A stretch of DNA of 64,000 nt, from the NCBI GenBank assembly GCA_965205955.1, contig OZ242192.1:2356001-2420000 (forward strand), in the 5' to 3' direction. The notes under the pieces were generated by a model, which was not told the DNA's origin, searched no databases, and worked only from the letters and a program-made list of their open reading frames with translations. This document shows positions 43,623-52,549 of the stretch, piece by piece; the first letter of the stretch is position 1, and each line of letters opens with the position of its first letter. The position numbers and the translations under genes were made by a program. The stretch comes from G965202915 sp965205955. GTDB lineage: Bacteria > Pseudomonadota > Gammaproteobacteria > Eutrophobiales > Eutrophobiaceae.

Positions 43623-46600
43623 TCACACCGCCGCCCACGCATCCGCCATCAATTCCGCCTGTTCCAGCACCCTGTCGGCTGCCAGTTTCTGCTCATCGGG
43701 CGGATAGCCGTATTTTTTCAGCAGCCGTTTAACGACGGTTCTCAGCTTTGCCCGTGCGCTCTCTTTTATCGTCCAGTCAATTGAGGTGTTCTTTTTCACG
43801 CTCTCGGCAAGGGTTTGCGCAAGCGCCCGCAAAGTGTCATCGGTCATCACTTCTTTTGCGCTCGCATTCATCGCCAGCGCGTCATAAAACGCGACTTCAT
43901 CCTCGGACAGCCCCATATCAACCGCCCGTTCATCGGCCGTTCTGATCTCTTTGGCCATCAGGATCAACTCCTCGATCACCTGCGCCGCCGTCAGCAGATT
44001 GTTTTTGTATCTCCGGATCGCATCCTCGAGCATCTCGGAAAACCTTCTGCTTTGCGCGAGGTTCTTTCGCGTTCGGGTCTGTATCTCATCGGCGAGGATT
44101 TTTTTGAGCAGTTCCAGCGCGAGGTTTTTGCGCTGCATTCCGCGTATCTCCTCGAGGAAATCATCGGACAGGATCGATATGTCGGGCTTTTTGATTCCGG
44201 CCGCGTCAAAAATATCAATCACGCCGTCCACCACCACCGCCCGGTCAACGATCTGCCGGATTGCGCTTTCCATCTCCGCCCCGCTTACGCCGCTGCCGTC
44301 CCGTTCAAATTTTGTCAGCCGCGCCTTTACCGCCTGAAAAAATCCGACCTCCGCCTTTATCCCCATCGCACGCGGATCGGGAACCGAAAGCGCAAACGCC
44401 TTCGACAGCAGCACGACCTCACGGGTAAACCTTTCCTTACCGTCCTCAAGACCGAGAATATATTCCTCGGCCTCCAGAATCAGCCTCATCTTTTCTCCGG
44501 CTTTGGCATCGGCGCGGAAGTATTGCCTGTAATCAAACCTGCCAAACATGGCGGCGACCACATCGTATTTTTCCAGCATCTTCGTAACCGCTGTTTCCTG
44601 CTCAAACGCCGGCGTTCCGCCGCCACCGTTTTTCGTGTATGCGCCCAGCGCCCGCTTCAAATCCGAGGCGATGCCAATATAGTCAACCACCAGTCCGCCG
44701 GGCTTGTCCTTGTAAACCCGGTTCACGCGGGCGATTGCCTGCATCAGGTTGTGTCCGCTCATGATCTTGTCAACATAGATGGCGCCCAGACACGGCGCAT
44801 CAAAACCCGTCAGCCACATATCGCGCACAATCACCAGTTGCAACGGATCGGTCGGATCCTTGAATCGTTCCCCGAGCGCTTTCCGCTCCGACTTCGTGGT
44901 CGCGTGTTTGTGCCACTCGGCGGGGTCGCTCGAGGATGAGGTCATCACCACCTTTATTGCGCCCTTGTCTTTATCGTCATCGTGCCATTGCGGACGCAGG
45001 GCGGTTATCTCAGCATACATCTCCACCGCAATGCGGCGGCTCGTGGCGACTATCATCGCCTTGCCTTCAAAGGCTTCCCGCCTGGTTTCAACGTGGCGCA
45101 CAATATCCGCCACAACGGTTTTGATGCGGTCCTTGTGCCCGATAATCGCTTCCTGTTTCGTCCATTTGGCCTTGGCTTTTTCGATTGCGGTCGCCTCCTC
45201 GCTTTCGGTTATCTGCTCGATCTCGGCGTCCAGTTCTTCCTTCTCTTCCTGTTTGAGATGCACTTCGACAAGACGCGACTCATAGTAGATGGCCACGGTC
45301 GCCTTGTCTGTAACCGCCTGCTCGATGTCGTAGACATCTATGTAGTTGCCGAAAACCGCCGGCGTTGAGATGTCTTCTTTCTCAATAGGAGTTCCGGTAA
45401 ATCCGATGAAAGAAGATTCGGGAAGGGCATCTCTCAGGTATTTGGCAAAACCGTATTTTGTCCTCACCCCGTCTTTGACAAAATGGGTTTTTGCCCCGAA
45501 TCCGTACTGGCTGCGATGCGCTTCGTCGGCGATGACAACGATATTCTTTCTATCCGATAGCAGTTCAAAATTTTCATTTCCTTCTTCAGGTGAAAACTTC
45601 TGAATGGTCGAAAACACGATGCCGCCGCCCGCCGTTTTCAAAAGCCGCTTCAAATGCTCGCGGCTTTCCGCCTGCTTCGGCTCCTGGCGCAGCAGATTTC
45701 TGCCCGCCGCAAAGGCCCCGAACAGCTGATCATCGAGATCGTTGCGGTCGGTAATCACAACGATGGTAGGGTTTTCCATTTCCCGATTGACAACCAGCAG
45801 TCCGGCATAAAAAACCATCGCAAGCGATTTTCCGCTGCCCTGCGTGTGCCACACAACGCCCGCCTTGCGGTCTCCTTTCGGCTGATCTTTGACGCCGGGC
45901 AGTCCGTATTTTTGCGGATCTTCCTCTACGGGCAAGCTGACCCTCTTTCCCCCGTGGGATGCTCTTATTGTGGATTCAACCGCTTTTTTAACCGCATGGT
46001 ATTGATGATAGGCGGCGATTTTCTTGATAGTGATGACTTTCGTCATGCTACCACCCTCTCTTCCGTCTCTCCCAGAGGGAGAGAAACTTTTTTGAGGCAG
46101 GGTGTTTTCAATTTTTTGGAGGACTTCCTGTATATTGTTCAGCAGGTCTTTGTTTTTAAATCGCAGGACGGTATTTCCGAGACTTTTCAGAAATTTGTCT
46201 CTTTTTGCGTCTTCTTGTGTCTCCGTATTGTGGACTTCACCGTCAAGTTCAATGATCAGTTTTTCGGAGTGGCAATAAAAGTCGGCGATATAATGCCCTA
46301 TTTGGTGCTGTCTCCTGAATTTCAATCCGTTAAACCTTTTATTTCTAAGCAACTCCCAAAAAATTTCTTCCGTTTCGGTCTGCTTTTCCCGTAACTCCTT
46401 CACCCGCTCAATCATCCCCGCAAACCGCATCCCCGCCCGATAATGCCCCTCCTCACTCTCCCCACCATTCCCAATCCCCCTCCTCTCCCTCTGGGAGAGG
46501 CCGGGAGAGGGTATCAACGGAGTTGATTCAGCAGGAATCAACTCCGTTGATTTCTCAAACACGGTAAAGTGCCGGATCAAATCAATCAGCACATTCGGGC

Positions 46601-47303
46601 GCAGCATTCCCCTGATAACAGTTTCAAGCCAGGGCGTTGTCGCAGGGTCTTCCCTTTCACCGTCCACGGTTTTCCAGGCCATAAAGCGGTTCCAGCCCGC
46701 CGTCAGTGAACCGGCCCTGGCATCGAGTCCGTCCGAGGCCACGAGCACACCGTTATAGCAGAACAGACTCGGTATCGTTTCTTTGTAGTTTTGCAGTTGA
46801 TCGAACGCCTTTTGAACGGTTGCCTGTTCATCGGTCGGGTTTTTCAATTCAATCACCGCCATCGGCAGGCCGTTTATGAACACGACAACATCGGGGCGCT
46901 TGGTGGTGTTGTTTTCGGTAACCGTGAACTGATTGCAGACTGCAAGGTTGTTGTTGTGCGGATTTTTAAAGTCAATCAGCCGGACTCTCGCGCCGACCGT
47001 TTCGCCGTCCTTTTGGTACTCTTCGGCGACACCTTCGACCAGCATTCGATAGAACTCCTGATTGCTTGCAATCAGGTTGTGACCGGAAAGGGAAAGCACC
47101 TGCCGTATCGCCTGCTGCCGCACACCGTTTGGAACCTTCGGATTAAGATTGTCAATCGCGGTTTTGAGGCGGTTGCGCAAAACCACATCGGCAACGCCGT
47201 CTCTTTCGGTTTCCTGTTGTTCGGGGGGAATGTAGGCGTAACCCTGCTTTTCAAGCAGTTCTACCGCAAACTTTTCCACGTCCGATTCGTAGAGAGCGGT
47301 CAT
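43623..47303 (-). CDS. hsdR: Type I restriction endonuclease subunit R with an inserted DUF559 domain
   Basis: 1226 aa; about 1058 without the insert, the normal size. It is the motor and nuclease of a type I restriction system. N-terminal PD-ExK nuclease (RPDVVVFINGLPMAVIELK), helicase Walker A HTQGSGKS, DEAH box VIADEAHRSQYG, and the helical C-terminal domain. Residues 252-419, between HFTVFEK and MTKVITIKKIAAYHQ, are foreign: a DUF559 domain between palindromic DNA (see the mobile element entry). The frame is open throughout. ATG 47303 overlaps the preceding gene's stop (ATGA). Confidence 0.93.
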   Translation of the reverse strand: MTALYESDVEKFAVELLEKQGYAYIPPEQQETERDGVADVVLRNRLKTAIDNLNPKVPNGVRQQAIRQVLSLSGHNLIASNQEFYRMLVEGVAEEYQKDGETVGARVRLIDFKNPHNNNLAVCNQFTVTENNTTKRPDVVVFINGLPMAVIELKNPTDEQATVQKAFDQLQNYKETIPSLFCYNGVLVASDGLDARAGSLTAGWNRFMAWKTVDGEREDPATTPWLETVIRGMLRPNVLIDLIRHFTVFEKSTELIPAESTPLIPSPGLSQRERRGIGNGGESEEGHYRAGMRFAGMIERVKELREKQTETEEIFWELLRNKRFNGLKFRRQHQIGHYIADFYCHSEKLIIELDGEVHNTETQEDAKRDKFLKSLGNTVLRFKNKDLLNNIQEVLQKIENTLPQKSFSPSGRDGREGGSMTKVITIKKIAAYHQYHAVKKAVESTIRASHGGKRVSLPVEEDPQKYGLPGVKDQPKGDRKAGVVWHTQGSGKSLAMVFYAGLLVVNREMENPTIVVITDRNDLDDQLFGAFAAGRNLLRQEPKQAESREHLKRLLKTAGGGIVFSTIQKFSPEEGNENFELLSDRKNIVVIADEAHRSQYGFGAKTHFVKDGVRTKYGFAKYLRDALPESSFIGFTGTPIEKEDISTPAVFGNYIDVYDIEQAVTDKATVAIYYESRLVEVHLKQEEKEELDAEIEQITESEEATAIEKAKAKWTKQEAIIGHKDRIKTVVADIVRHVETRREAFEGKAMIVATSRRIAVEMYAEITALRPQWHDDDKDKGAIKVVMTSSSSDPAEWHKHATTKSERKALGERFKDPTDPLQLVIVRDMWLTGFDAPCLGAIYVDKIMSGHNLMQAIARVNRVYKDKPGGLVVDYIGIASDLKRALGAYTKNGGGGTPAFEQETAVTKMLEKYDVVAAMFGRFDYRQYFRADAKAGEKMRLILEAEEYILGLEDGKERFTREVVLLSKAFALSVPDPRAMGIKAEVGFFQAVKARLTKFERDGSGVSGAEMESAIRQIVDRAVVVDGVIDIFDAAGIKKPDISILSDDFLEEIRGMQRKNLALELLKKILADEIQTRTRKNLAQSRRFSEMLEDAIRRYKNNLLTAAQVIEELILMAKEIRTADERAVDMGLSEDEVAFYDALAMNASAKEVMTDDTLRALAQTLAESVKKNTSIDWTIKESARAKLRTVVKRLLKKYGYPPDEQKLAADRVLEQAELMADAWAAV
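46047..46550 (-). mobile_element. In-frame insertion in hsdR: DUF559 nuclease-like domain flanked by palindromes
   Basis: 504 bp, exactly 168 codons. It encodes a DUF559/Vsr-like domain: ETEEIFWELLRNKRF, GLKFRRQHQIGHYIADFY, IIELDGEVH and VLRFKNKDLLNN are the family's conserved blocks, including the acidic PD-(D/E)xK-type residues. Both ends carry GGGAGAG/CTCTCCC palindromes (46057-46092 and 46484-46512) read in frame as PSGRDGREGG and PSPGLSQRERR. In other bacteria DUF559 genes often stand alone beside such repeats. Boundaries are set by where HsdR homology should resume, so they may be off by some codons. Confidence 0.75.
46515..46549. repeat. Perfect 15-bp inverted repeat at the insertion edge
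   Basis: CAACGGAGTTGATTC (46515-46529) and GAATCAACTCCGTTG (46535-46549) are exact inverted copies around a 5-nt loop, at the N-terminal edge of the DUF559 insertion. It codes for STELIPAESTPLI within HsdR and is a second type of palindrome next to the GGGAGAG one. Confidence 0.85.
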
Positions 47304-48544
47304 GTGCAATTTTCCCAGAGCGACTTCACCGGCAGCGCATACAGGTTTTCGCCGAAACTCAACACGCTGTCACCGCAATACAGCAACGCGCCGCCGGCAA
47401 AACGCGCGCCCGTCGCGTCTTTGAGTTTGCGCAGCCCTTTGAAGTCCGCGCTCGTTACCGTGCCGGACGCCTTTACTTCTACACACGCCAAAGCGGTTGC
47501 GCCCCGTTGTATGACAATATCGACTTCGCTTCCGGCCCGGTCTCTGAAATGATAAAACGTATGGCGTTGACTATGTGCGCTCGCCTGTCGCCGCAGTTCC
47601 TGCAAAACAAATGTTTCCAGAATATGGCCGAACAATGACCGGTTGCCCGACAGGGTGGCTCGATTCAGGTTGAGCAAGGCGCAGATTACTCCCGTATCGC
47701 CGAGGTGTATCTTTGGCGTTTTGACCAGCCGTTTCATGTAATTGCCGTGCCATGCGGGCGTTCTCTCCAGCAGAAACATCTTCTCGAGCAAGATCAGGTA
47801 ACTGCGAATTGTCAGCCGGCTCAGTTGGAATGAAGACGCCAGACGGTTCACATTCAGAAGCTGTGCGGTGTGCGCCGCCGCCAGTTCGAGCAATCGAGGC
47901 AGGGTTTCAAGAGAATGAATCTCCGCAATCATCGGCGCATCTCTTTCAACCAGGGTTTCAATGTAGGTCTGATACCAGTTTGCCCGCCGTGCTGCCGAGC
48001 GTTGCAGCGCCGCCGGATAACCGCCCGCCACAACCCGGTCGATAATCTGCTCACCGCCCGGCGCGTCCTGGCGAATAGTGAAATTCGGAGCAAACATCGA
48101 ATCCAGCAAGGTCGGCGGGGTTTGTTCAAGCTCGCTCTGTGAAAAAGGATGCAGCCTTATGATATCCGTCCGACCGGCAAGCGATTCTTTTATCCGCACC
48201 ATTTGCAGCAGGTTCACCGAACCGGTCAATATAAAACGCCCCGCTTCACGGTTGCGGTCAACCGACAGCTTGATTGCGGGAAACAGCCCGGGGGCCAACT
48301 GCGCCTCATCCAAAATGACCCGTTCCGGCAGGGTGTTGACAAACCCGGCCGGGTCTTCCACGGCGTAACTGCGCGTGCTTTCATCATCGAGGGTGAAGTA
48401 TTCGTAGCCCGCCGGCTTGCCAATCATCCGGGCAAATGTGGTCTTGCCGCACTGACGCGGCCCCTGTATCAGCACAACGGGGGAATCCTGCAATGCTTCC
48501 TGCAAGCGTGGGGCGGCATGGCGGGGGTAGATGGTGTTGTCCAT
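47300..48544 (-). CDS. AAA_14 / DUF4143 ATPase
   Basis: 414 aa. Walker A QGPRQCGKTTFARM, Walker B PERVILDEAQLAPG, sensor region GRFILTGSVNLL, then a C-terminal DUF4143 part with HTFYHFRDRAGSEVDIVIQ, a PD-(D/E)xK-like signature followed by CVEVKASGTV. Members are common in mobile and defence regions; the biological role is not established. It overlaps hsdR by 4 nt on the same strand, so the two are co-transcribed. Confidence 0.9.
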   Translation of the reverse strand: MDNTIYPRHAAPRLQEALQDSPVVLIQGPRQCGKTTFARMIGKPAGYEYFTLDDESTRSYAVEDPAGFVNTLPERVILDEAQLAPGLFPAIKLSVDRNREAGRFILTGSVNLLQMVRIKESLAGRTDIIRLHPFSQSELEQTPPTLLDSMFAPNFTIRQDAPGGEQIIDRVVAGGYPAALQRSAARRANWYQTYIETLVERDAPMIAEIHSLETLPRLLELAAAHTAQLLNVNRLASSFQLSRLTIRSYLILLEKMFLLERTPAWHGNYMKRLVKTPKIHLGDTGVICALLNLNRATLSGNRSLFGHILETFVLQELRRQASAHSQRHTFYHFRDRAGSEVDIVIQRGATALACVEVKASGTVTSADFKGLRKLKDATGARFAGGALLYCGDSVLSFGENLYALPVKSLWENCT

Positions 48545-48549
48545 GGCGT

Positions 48550-48687
48550 GGCTGATTGTTAGTCAAGTATGCGGCTAATTGTTAGTTTAGGGTATGGCTG
48601 ATTGTTAGTGTGGAGTGCGGCTGATTGTTAGTCAAGTATACGGCCAATTGCAAGCTCAGGGGGTGGATGATTGCAAGATCAGGGGGG
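48550..48687. repeat. 23-bp tandem repeat, six copies
   Basis: Units start at 48550, 48573, 48596, 48619, 48642 and 48665, exact period 23, consensus GGCTGATTGTTAGTCAAG plus 5 variable bases. The last two copies differ most. It lies upstream of the AAA_14-hsdR unit, directly before its start, so it may hold operators or simply be slippage DNA. Confidence 0.88.
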
Positions 48688-48746
48688 CTTTCTATCTTTG
48701 GGTCGTTCTACTGCGAGTTCTTCAACATCGGATTCGTGGCGGGCAG

Positions 48747-49598
48747 TTATTTCGACTTGTCAGCCAGGGGACGCGGATTTTTCAAGCCTTTTTTCTCGTC
48801 GGATTTCAGTTTTCTCGCCACTTTCTTGACATCTTCTTCGGGAGGCAGTTTTTCCGGTTGAATGCCGCGCTCTATCAGGGTCTTCCTTACGCTTTCGTTA
48901 CTGGTGATGTGCTCATCGGATATTTCCTTTTCGCTGTGCATACGGTTTTTATCGACGTTGAATATCGTAATCTCCGTGGCAAAGTCTTTCGCCTTGAGAA
49001 TGATGGTCGGGGCAAAATCCGCCAAAGCCCGGTTTTTCGGAACCTGCCATTTGTCTTTCATCTGTTCGGTGGTGTAACCGAACAATGCCTTGTCGCCTTT
49101 GGAGCGGATAATGCCGAAGTTTCGGTCGCTTCTCGTTTGTTCATAGATGACACCGGACAGCTCTTTTTCGGTGTCCGCCAGTTTTCGGCGAGCGGACACC
49201 CTTTCGGCTTCCAGCATTTTCTGTTGGATAATCTCGAACTTTCTGGTCTGAGTGGCAAAGTAGGTTTGGGCTAAGGCGATTTCTTCCTTGCGCGGGTCGC
49301 CGTTTTGGGCGATGAGGTAGCAGGCGTAGCGGGTGAGCATGATGTCGGCCACTTCCCGTTGGCTGCCGGAGCCCAGGGAGACCATTTTGCTGGCGTCAAC
49401 GAAATGGTCGGAAATTGTATGATTTGAGACCTCACAGGCGATTTTGGCTTTGTTGGCAACCTGTAAGAAGTTTCGCCAGTCTGTATAGCCCAGCAGACGC
49501 TGAAGGTCGCGGGCGAGCCAGAATTCAACACCGTTTTCGGTTTGGTTGGCGTGGGATTCAAAGTCTTTGGTGAGGGATTGTATGATTTCGGTTTTCAT
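48747..49598 (-). CDS. dinD: DNA damage-inducible protein D
   Basis: 283 aa. The N-terminus is a BRO-N-like domain (GVEFWLARDLQRLLGYTDWRNF, then YACYLIAQNGDPRKEEIA), and the middle KGDKALFGYTTEQMKDKW with LADFAPTIILKAKDFATEIT is typical of DinD. DinD binds or influences RecA-DNA filaments in E. coli. I see no LexA box I would trust upstream. Single gene between the 23-bp repeat and an AT-rich unknown gene. Confidence 0.93.
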   Translation of the reverse strand: MKTEIIQSLTKDFESHANQTENGVEFWLARDLQRLLGYTDWRNFLQVANKAKIACEVSNHTISDHFVDASKMVSLGSGSQREVADIMLTRYACYLIAQNGDPRKEEIALAQTYFATQTRKFEIIQQKMLEAERVSARRKLADTEKELSGVIYEQTRSDRNFGIIRSKGDKALFGYTTEQMKDKWQVPKNRALADFAPTIILKAKDFATEITIFNVDKNRMHSEKEISDEHITSNESVRKTLIERGIQPEKLPPEEDVKKVARKLKSDEKKGLKNPRPLADKSK

Positions 49599-49788
49599 TT
49601 TGGGGTTCCGATGGTTAAATGAGAATTGTGTCCGTGAATGGTTGTTATTTTACATTATAGGGGGTGGGTTCCCAAAACTGCAGTTTCGAGGTGGTAGACT
49701 TCGCCCTTATCAGAGGGTTCGACAGGTATGGTATCTTTACAAGTGGTGAGCAATCAAGAATATGATGAATAGCAACAAGGGAGGAAAA

Positions 49789-51075
49789 ATGCGTGCCTTG
49801 CAGGATACATTTGGTCTTTTGGCAGACAAATTACTTTTGATGGAAGGAAATCCTAGCGCTTCTTGGGAAAGAAGTGCGGCAGACCTGATTCCACAGTTAA
49901 TTCATATTCTTATCCAAGAGAAGTTCCCAGAGAATAGGAAGACAAAGCCACCTTTGATTTTTTCCGCGATTTCGGAGGATGAGAAAATTTTCCATCCTTT
50001 CCGAAAACTTAAATTTCAGCTCATTCATAGTGAGTCGTTCACTATTCGCTCAGATAAAAAATTACATGTGGACCAAAAACTCGCCATTTTCACTATCCCT
50101 ATGCTGTATTCAGTTCCTGAATTTTCCCATCAATTGTCACCACGCACCCAAAAAAATCTTTCAGATTCTCCAAATCAGGATCTTGAAACTTCTGACCTGT
50201 TGCGTTTTGAACATCCTATTGATCCAAGTGAAGTAAAGGAGGTTGCCATTGAGTTTACGGTACAAGGACATCTGGGGGGTGGCTTTTGCACATTCATTTA
50301 TGAAAATCCTTTTGATGAAAATCCACACAAAAAACTTACTCTGAACGAATGGTTGGAACAACCCGTTCTATCGGTAAACGGGCATATGTTCACAATAGAA
50401 GAAATTATCAAGGAAGTGAGAAACAAAATCGCAGTACATCGGTCTGCTCCAGAAAGCATTAACAAGAAATCATTTATTTACAATACGAGATACATTAACG
50501 CTTGCGGGGCTTATTGGTCTTATTTTATTTTCTTCTGTGCGCTCCATATCATCACTATAATTCAACAAAAGATAAAAACTGAAATGCGACTCGATATTGA
50601 TGATAATTTTGCAAAAATTGCTGAATCGAAAAGACCCGATCTAACCACTTTTGGATGGGAAACTAAAGATTGGGGGGGGATAGAATCTTATCTTGTTCTT
50701 TCTGATAATGTTGAATTTATCGCCAATGAGGATATGTCAAAAAACACAACCAAGATATCGTTTTTCTCTTTCAGATTAGAGAGTCAAATGGGACTACAGG
50801 TTTACTCCATCCCTAGCGTGTTTTTTAGTTTGAAAGCGCAAAAAGAAAAGGAAAGCATAGATGAAGAGAATTGTTTATATTTTAATTTGAAGGAAAAGAA
50901 ATGTGGTTTTGGTCTGCATTTCAGAACCACTGCCGATGCGTGGTGTGAATTCGTCAGGGATGAAAAGAATATATTTACGGCAAGGCTTGTCACGTTCACC
51001 GATTATCCCATAAAGGGGAGTATATTCTATAATGACGTTAAAAATACCATGCGCATATTATTTAGCTTTTTGTAA
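49789..51075 (+). CDS. Unknown protein, AT-rich accessory gene
   Basis: 428 aa. No recognised domain. The visible pattern is mixed alpha/beta: a charged N-terminus, a central segment with LSVNGHMFTIEEIIKEVRNKIAVH, a hydrophobic stretch YWSYFIFFCALHIITII (perhaps one membrane helix or a buried helix) and a strand-rich C-terminal half. The ribosome site AAGGGAGG 7 nt before 49789 sets the start; the frame also opens at 49762. Codon use is AT-rich compared with dinD. It lies between dinD and an IS remnant in the restriction island, so a defence function is possible but unproven. Confidence 0.6.
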   Translation: MRALQDTFGLLADKLLLMEGNPSASWERSAADLIPQLIHILIQEKFPENRKTKPPLIFSAISEDEKIFHPFRKLKFQLIHSESFTIRSDKKLHVDQKLAIFTIPMLYSVPEFSHQLSPRTQKNLSDSPNQDLETSDLLRFEHPIDPSEVKEVAIEFTVQGHLGGGFCTFIYENPFDENPHKKLTLNEWLEQPVLSVNGHMFTIEEIIKEVRNKIAVHRSAPESINKKSFIYNTRYINACGAYWSYFIFFCALHIITIIQQKIKTEMRLDIDDNFAKIAESKRPDLTTFGWETKDWGGIESYLVLSDNVEFIANEDMSKNTTKISFFSFRLESQMGLQVYSIPSVFFSLKAQKEKESIDEENCLYFNLKEKKCGFGLHFRTTADAWCEFVRDEKNIFTARLVTFTDYPIKGSIFYNDVKNTMRILFSFL

Positions 51076-51103
51076 AATCTAATCAAGGGAATGCTGCACG
51101 AGT

Positions 51104-51541
51104 TGTCATACCGCAATGAAAATGTCATATTGATAACGTATCATCTTCTGCCCTTCGTTGCTCCATTGAAGTTGTTGACGTGTCGCTATCCACTTCAACC
51201 CACCGCACCTCATGGCCACCATGAGAGATATGCAGATTGCTATCCAACCATTCACGTATTTCCTATCGTTATGGTATCCGGCACAGGGGTGAGAAACAGT
51301 CGTTCAATTCGTCGCCGCTTCTGTGCCTTCATAGTCGCAAAAACTCCGCGTGGATGAGTCCTGATAGCAGCCTCCTTTATCGTCATGTTCTTCTCCATAA
51401 CACATTCGCAGATTTCAACACGCTTCATTTCTGCTATACTTACATTCTGTCCTCTTGTGGTATTCCATGCTTCATATTGAAGCACAACTAAGGGGGCTTT
51501 TTCACGTTGTCTTAATACGACATTTTCATTGTGGTATGACA
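51104..51541 (-). mobile_element. Deleted insertion sequence with terminal inverted repeats
   Basis: The ends at 51104 and 51541 are inverted copies of about 28 bp (26 of 28 match) starting TGTCATACC. Inside, the minus strand at 51485-51252 codes for SIAEMKRVEICECVMEKN and MTIKEAA, like the helix-turn-helix start of an ISNCY-type transposase, then loses similarity; the DDE core is missing. At 438 bp it is a deletion derivative that cannot move by itself. No clear target duplication is visible. Confidence 0.68.
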
Positions 51542-51577
51542 GTTAACTACATAATTCCCAAATATTTTGTCATGATG

Positions 51578-52549
51578 CTAAGTATATTCTGATCTATTGT
51601 TTTCACAGTGATTTTTCACGAACGTTAACCATGAATGATACCAGTACCATGTTTTGGCAACTTTTGTTCCAAATCCTTTTGATGGATTTTTTGCATTTTC
51701 TTTTTGCCATAATTTCGTATGTTGATGTATTTTGAATTTGTTAAATCCATTTCTTTGCATTTCTTTGCAAATTTCACCTGGCAAATATTTCATCTTTTCC
51801 TTCTCTATGACATATTCCTTTTTAAGCCCTTTTGCTATATCAGAATCTGGCGAAATGAACTCAATCACTCTATCCGCTTGTCCTTTTCGATTAGCCGTTC
51901 TTAAGACAAATAAAACTCTGTATGAAAACCTACTATCATTGAAATATCCCTCCGACAAACCTTGATCAAAATCTTGAATATAAGAAGAGATATTTTGGGG
52001 CAAATCTTTGTAATCACGTAAGTCAGCGACTTGACCTTCGCTCAGAGAAGAAAATTGTAGGCTAAAGGACAGGTGTTTTTCGATGCCATCTTTCTTTGGA
52101 AATAATTTTTTAAGATATGTATTGTAATTCAAACAACAGGATTGAAAACGAGCATTTAAAAAATCATCGATTCTTGTTGTCATTCTATGTTCTATTTCGT
52201 GTCTTAGCCCAATTAAAAATTTTAAATTTAATGTCGTAATTTTGTCAATTGGAGATTTTTCACTATCCAAGCATTTCTCCAATTCCCAGTATTTATAGGC
52301 ATTTTTTTTTGTAGTGGAAAATTTTCTCCGCCTTCCATTTATTTTAAAATATTTGTATTCTATATTCTTGTCATGATAATAGGCATGTAGCAAATAAGTC
52401 CAAGCAATAATTGAAAGAACGATGAATGACTCTGATTTAAATTGCATATTTGGGTTGTTGAATATTTGAACGGCCGCCAGCATGCCCTCTTTTGACTTGC
52501 GAAGCTGTTCATTCTTTATAGAGCCAAATTTTCTCGTTCTGCTAGCCAT
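51578..52549 (-). CDS. DUF3644 protein, probable defence-associated gene
   Basis: 323 aa. KSKEGMLAAVQIFNNPNMQFKSE, FIVLSIIAWTYLLHAYY, NAYKYWELEKCLD and LKFLIGLRHEIEHRMTTRID are the conserved blocks of DUF3644, a family of unknown function often located with restriction-modification genes. The RHEIEH segment recalls a HEPN-like Rx4-6H arrangement (inference). It overlaps the hsdS end by 8 nt, so it is the last gene of the hsdM-hsdS transcript. Confidence 0.82.
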   Translation of the reverse strand: MASRTRKFGSIKNEQLRKSKEGMLAAVQIFNNPNMQFKSESFIVLSIIAWTYLLHAYYHDKNIEYKYFKINGRRRKFSTTKKNAYKYWELEKCLDSEKSPIDKITTLNLKFLIGLRHEIEHRMTTRIDDFLNARFQSCCLNYNTYLKKLFPKKDGIEKHLSFSLQFSSLSEGQVADLRDYKDLPQNISSYIQDFDQGLSEGYFNDSRFSYRVLFVLRTANRKGQADRVIEFISPDSDIAKGLKKEYVIEKEKMKYLPGEICKEMQRNGFNKFKIHQHTKLWQKENAKNPSKGFGTKVAKTWYWYHSWLTFVKNHCENNRSEYT

